Source: Chloroflexota bacterium | GTDB lineage: Bacteria > Chloroflexota > Dormibacteria > CF-121 | Direction of reading: 5' to 3' | DNA: 7,946 bases | NCBI GenBank assembly: GCA_005889395.1 | Contig: VBFX01000205.1 | Span: forward strand, 1 to 7,946 | Part shown: positions 5,608 through 7,946 of the stretch, piece after piece | Numbering within the stretch: the stretch's first letter is position 1 | Layout of the letters: each line of letters starts with the position of its first letter | Made by a program: the position numbers and the translations under genes | Notes under the pieces: model-generated | What the model was told of the DNA's origin: nothing | The model's database searches: none | Seen by the model: the letters and a program-made list of their open reading frames with translations, nothing else

Positions 5608-6393
5608 CTATCGCTGAACCAGTGCCAGCGCCCGGCAGGGACTGCCCGAGCCTTTCACCAGCTTCAGTGGCGCGACCACCAGGACCGCGCCCGTCGGTGG
5701 GAGCTTGGACAGGTTAGCGAGCTGTGTCAGTCCGTACTTGTTGGCGCCCAGCAGGAACTGGTGGCAGGGAAATGGTGGGTTGAAAGAATGGGCCGCGCCC
5801 GCGTCGGTGCCAACCGTCTCCACGCCGACACCGTTAAAGGGGCTCTCGCGCCCAAACCATTGGGCCAGCTCGATGTCGATGCCTGGCGTATGCGGTCCGG
5901 TCTCGTTCGCATTCAGGAAGGCTTTCTGGTCATTGGCGCGTGCATCCCAGCCGGTGCGATAGAGCAACCAGGACCCCTTCGGTGATGGACCGTGCTCTCG
6001 CTCGAAAGCGCGGATGTCATTCAGGGTCAGGAGGTAGTCCGGATTGGCCTGTGCCTCCTTCGACTTGTCGATCACGACGGCGGGGCCGATCAGCCGCCTG
6101 ACCGGAACCTGCGAGACATCGTCCTTATCCTTACCCGTGACCCAGTGGATCGGAGCGTCGAAGTGGGTGCCGGCATGTTCGCCGCCTTCGAACCAGTTCC
6201 AGTACCAGGCCGGGCCTTTCTCGTCGTAGCGGCTGATCTCGTGCGTCTTCCAGTTCGGGGTGTTGGCGAAGGGCGGGGGAAGCTGGATCATCGGCGTCCG
6301 CTCCGAAAGCGGTTGGGTCAGGTCGATGACGTCGATCGAACCGGAGGTGAGGGCCTCGACGAAGGACGCTAGACTGTCGACTCTCGTGCTCAA
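5608..6393 (-). CDS. Cyclase-family metal-dependent hydrolase (candidate kynurenine formamidase or isatin-hydrolase type)
   Basis: The protein is 261 aa, of the cyclase superfamily of metal amidohydrolases that includes KynB and isatin hydrolase. IDLTQPLSERTPM (23-35) opens the domain. The metal motif HAGTHFDAPIH (73-83) supplies H73, H77, D79 and the probable catalytic H83. C-terminal blocks are GVGVETVGTDAGAAH (188-202), PCHQFLLGANKYGLTQLANL (209-228) and APLKLVKGSGSPCRALAL. The start is TTG 6393, with GGAGGAG just upstream. It overlaps the TGA of the preceding TPP subunit as TTGA, which implies coupling. In a cluster with tryptophan dioxygenase and kynureninase the expected job is hydrolysis of N-formylkynurenine. 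Against this, the protein is longer than typical KynB (about 210 aa), and the KynB-type 'ENL' Glu appears as Ala in QLANL. Isatin hydrolysis, or another cyclic or amide substrate linked to the TPP pair, is a serious alternative. The family is sure; the substrate is not. Confidence 0.9.
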   Translation of the reverse strand: MSTRVDSLASFVEALTSGSIDVIDLTQPLSERTPMIQLPPPFANTPNWKTHEISRYDEKGPAWYWNWFEGGEHAGTHFDAPIHWVTGKDKDDVSQVPVRRLIGPAVVIDKSKEAQANPDYLLTLNDIRAFEREHGPSPKGSWLLYRTGWDARANDQKAFLNANETGPHTPGIDIELAQWFGRESPFNGVGVETVGTDAGAAHSFNPPFPCHQFLLGANKYGLTQLANLSKLPPTGAVLVVAPLKLVKGSGSPCRALALVQR

Positions 6394-6989
6394 ATCACTC
6401 CTCCCTTTGTTTGCAGCGCCCGCGGAAACTCGAAGCGGTTCTCGAGCATGTGGACGTCGATCAAGAAGCTCTTCGGCATCTCGGCATCGACCTTGGCGAC
6501 GATGCAGCTCAGTTGGTCCCCGTTGATGGCGTCGAGCGCCGCCTCCTCGAAATCCCCCAGCTCCCGCACCATCTGCGCCCGGGGAAAACCGGCTGCACTG
6601 GCGATCCCGGCAAGGTCGGTGCCGGTGGCGGTCGCGGTCGTGAACCACTTGTGGCCACCCGGGGCGCCGCCGCCGACGGAGAGGAGGGTTTCGTTGTCGA
6701 AGATGAGGTGAACCAGGTTGTTCGGCCGGGAGCGCGCCAGCGTCGTCAGCCCGCCGAGGTTCATCAGCACCGAGCCGTCGCCGTCGATCACCACCACTTT
6801 GCGCTTCGGCTGGGCGAGCGCGATACCGAGGCCGATCGAGGAGGCGAGACCCATGGCGTGCTCGAGGTAAAAGAAGTTGGGGCGGTGCCCAAGGGAGTAG
6901 AGCTCGGCGGCGACGGCGCCCATGATGGTGACGACGGCGCAGCCTTCGAGCCGCGGGTAGATGGCTTTGAGGCAATCGAGGCGTTTCAA
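6390..6989 (-). CDS. TPP-dependent 2-oxoacid decarboxylase, beta (TPP-binding) subunit
   Basis: This is the C-terminal, TPP-binding half of a two-subunit 2-oxoacid decarboxylase, similar in organisation to sulfopyruvate decarboxylase (ComE) and phosphonopyruvate decarboxylase. LEHAMGLASSIGLGIALAQ precedes the Mg-TPP motif, which begins GDGSVLMNLGGLTTLA (about residues 70-85) and closes with FDNE about 25 residues later. The length of 199 aa fits a stand-alone half. I prefer TTG 6989, which overlaps the alpha stop (TTGA) and has GGAAGA six nt upstream. GTG 7004 (204 aa) is the alternative and lacks a ribosome site. The substrate is not readable from sequence. Kynurenine-pathway context suggests an aromatic 2-oxoacid (isatinate, indolepyruvate or a kynurenine-derived keto acid) rather than sulfopyruvate. 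Confidence 0.87.
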   Translation of the reverse strand: MKRLDCLKAIYPRLEGCAVVTIMGAVAAELYSLGHRPNFFYLEHAMGLASSIGLGIALAQPKRKVVVIDGDGSVLMNLGGLTTLARSRPNNLVHLIFDNETLLSVGGGAPGGHKWFTTATATGTDLAGIASAAGFPRAQMVRELGDFEEAALDAINGDQLSCIVAKVDAEMPKSFLIDVHMLENRFEFPRALQTKGGVI

Positions 6990-7504
6990 TTCGGTTCTTC
7001 CCACATCAGGTCGCGTTGGAGGAGCAGGGCTACGGGCGATAACGAGGCCTGGGCCAGCGTCATCGCGTGGGCGATCTTTGGCTGCACCTCGTCGGGTCGT
7101 CGCAAGTCGTCATGCGCAATGTGCAGCGCATCGAGCACCGGCCGGGTGTACTTGCCGCCTTCCGTCTGCCAGGGATCCTTCTCGCCGAAGCTGCCACGAT
7201 CCGTGATCAGCATCAGGAGCGGGATCTTGTAGAGGAGTGACACCCCGACGATACCGTTGATGGCTTGCAGGAAGCCGTGGTTCTGCAGCAGCATCGCCGA
7301 CCTGGCCCCCGCAAAATGCGCCCCGGCGGAAACGCCGACCCCCTCCTCCTCCTTGGCGAGCCGAACCAGCGTCATCGCCGGGTCCTCATCGGCCATCCGG
7401 ATCAGATGTACCAGCCAGGTCTCCGGGAGCGCGCTCAGCAGCGTGATGCCGACGCCCTTCATGGCGTCGTAGACCACTTGCGAATTGGCCACCGATACCG
7501 GCAA
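6986..7504 (-). CDS. TPP-dependent 2-oxoacid decarboxylase, alpha (pyrimidine-domain) subunit
   Basis: This 172-aa protein matches the N-terminal pyrimidine-binding half of ThDP decarboxylases, of ComD/sulfopyruvate-decarboxylase alpha type. LPETWL (26-31) follows the first strand. RLAKEEEGVGVSAGAHFAG (48-66) contains the conserved Glu that activates the cofactor's aminopyrimidine. LLQNHGFLQAINGIVG (72-87) corresponds to the QNSGLGN-like loop, and LITDRGSFGEKDPWQ (99-113) to the TxRGxxGExxPxQ block. It must pair with the downstream beta subunit, because it has no GDG motif itself. The start is TTG 7504, with GGGAGGG 4-5 nt upstream. Its TGA overlaps the beta TTG. It is the first gene of the minus-strand unit and diverges from the beta-synthase gene. 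Confidence 0.85.
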   Translation of the reverse strand: MPVSVANSQVVYDAMKGVGITLLSALPETWLVHLIRMADEDPAMTLVRLAKEEEGVGVSAGAHFAGARSAMLLQNHGFLQAINGIVGVSLLYKIPLLMLITDRGSFGEKDPWQTEGGKYTRPVLDALHIAHDDLRRPDEVQPKIAHAMTLAQASLSPVALLLQRDLMWEEPN

Positions 7505-7557
7505 GGTTCCCTCCCTCGTCTGAACTGAGGCCGATTCTACGCATACAATGGGGCCCA
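7505..7557. promoter_or_regulatory. Face-to-face divergent promoters, decarboxylase operon / beta-synthase
   Basis: Two good -10 boxes sit 4 bp apart on opposite strands: TAGAAT on the minus strand (7534-7539) for the decarboxylase operon and TACAAT on the plus strand (7544-7549) for the beta-synthase. The plus-strand box ends 8 nt before the GTG, so that mRNA would be leaderless. The minus-strand box leaves a leader of about 20-25 nt with a strong Shine-Dalgarno. The -35 matches are poor on both strands. Polymerase could probably occupy only one at a time. Confidence 0.5.
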
Positions 7558-7946
7558 GTGCAGGTCCTGGGCAGCATCCTGGAGGCCGTCGGGCACACGC
7601 CGCTGGTGCGGCTCCAGCGCATCACTGCCGGGCTCCGTCCCACCATCCTGGCGAAGGTGGAGACGCTCAATCCCGGCGGCAGTGTCAAGGATCGGATTGG
7701 GCTCCGCATGATCGAGGATGCCGAGCGTCGCGGTCTGCTGAAGCCGGGTGGCACGATCGTCGAACCGACCTCCGGGAACACCGGCCACGCGCTCGCCATC
7801 GCGGCGGCGCTCAAGGGTTACCGGATGATCTTCGTGATGGCGGACAAGCAGTCGCCGGAGAAGATTGCGCTGCTGCGCGCCTACGGCGCCGAAGTGGTGG
7901 TTTGTCCGACCGCCGTTCCCCGCGAGTCGCCGGAAAGCTACTACTC
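7558..7946 (+). CDS. PLP-dependent cystathionine beta-synthase / cysteine synthase-type enzyme (N-terminal part)
   Basis: This fold-type II PLP enzyme performs beta-replacement on serine, O-acetylserine or a related substrate. About 129 residues are visible before the right edge. VGHTPLVRL (11-19) is the family entry motif. LNPGGSVKDRIG (37-48) contains K44, the PLP Schiff-base lysine. EPTSGNTGHALA (69-80) is the phosphate- and substrate-binding loop. LLRAYGAEVVVCPT followed by SPESYYS resembles cystathionine beta-synthases more than short CysK enzymes. Whether the C-terminal CBS regulatory domains exist cannot be seen. The start is GTG 7558; ATG 7548 is in another frame. There is no Shine-Dalgarno and TACAAT ends 8 nt upstream, which suggests a leaderless mRNA. 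It has no evident functional tie to tryptophan breakdown. Confidence 0.88.
   Translation, partial: MQVLGSILEAVGHTPLVRLQRITAGLRPTILAKVETLNPGGSVKDRIGLRMIEDAERRGLLKPGGTIVEPTSGNTGHALAIAAALKGYRMIFVMADKQSPEKIALLRAYGAEVVVCPTAVPRESPESYY

Noticed and set aside
6394..6975. Open frame extending the cyclase upstream by about 194 residues
   Set aside because: It is Arg/His-rich sequence in the wrong frame opposite no signal, lying over the well-supported TPP beta subunit. The TTG with a strong ribosome site at 6393 is the real start.
7548..7560. ATG 7548 as the start of the beta-synthase
   Set aside because: It is in another frame and leads to unrelated Gly/Pro/Arg-rich sequence. The conserved protein is read from GTG 7558.
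1..7946. tRNA, rRNA, CRISPR array, transposon ends or riboswitch
   Set aside because: No array-like repeats, transposase motifs or RNA-gene consensus were seen by eye, and almost all of the sequence is coding.

Overview
The window is a compact, GC-rich bacterial segment (single lines I counted by hand are about 55-68% G+C). It carries a tryptophan/kynurenine catabolic locus with no RNA genes, CRISPR array or insertion sequence that I can see. Several genes start with TTG or GTG. At least two plus-strand genes (tryptophan 2,3-dioxygenase and the beta-synthase) have a TANNNT -10-like box 8-9 nt before the start codon and no Shine-Dalgarno sequence, which suggests leaderless mRNAs. Such starts are common in actinobacterial, Deinococcus-like and some Chloroflexota-type genomes. 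I cannot place the taxon more exactly.

Layout. (1) A minus-strand PaaK-type aryl-CoA ligase (cut by the left edge, start at 361) diverges from a plus-strand tryptophan 2,3-dioxygenase (421-1215). (2) A minus-strand ARPP-1/DUF6569-type protein (1212-2198) diverges from a plus-strand XRE regulator (2271-2786). They share an AT-rich intergenic region with an imperfect palindrome and iterated GCATA motifs. (3) A long minus-strand transcription unit runs from 7504 down to about 2814: two TPP-decarboxylase subunits (alpha, beta), a cyclase-family metal hydrolase, a broken Eis-like acetyltransferase, kynureninase, and a small membrane protein whose frame is broken at a CCCC run. (4) A plus-strand PLP-dependent beta-synthase (cystathionine beta-synthase/cysteine synthase type) starts at 7558 and leaves the right edge.

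Working together: dioxygenase, a cyclase-type formamidase candidate and kynureninase would convert tryptophan through N-formylkynurenine and kynurenine to anthranilate plus alanine. The divergent aryl-CoA ligase could activate the anthranilate. The cyclase is tightly coupled to the TPP pair and appears to lack the Glu expected in the 'ENL' motif of classical KynB. An alternative is therefore that cyclase plus TPP pair form a separate branch, for example isatin hydrolysis to isatinate followed by 2-oxoacid decarboxylation, that also feeds the anthranilate level. This is the most interesting hypothesis here and it is unproven.

Two genes of the minus-strand unit look damaged: the Eis-like gene has an internal deletion with a frame change, and the membrane protein has a 1-nt frameshift. 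The XRE/ARPP-1 pair sits between the dioxygenase and the kynureninase operon with no obvious metabolic link. It looks like an independent two-gene cassette.
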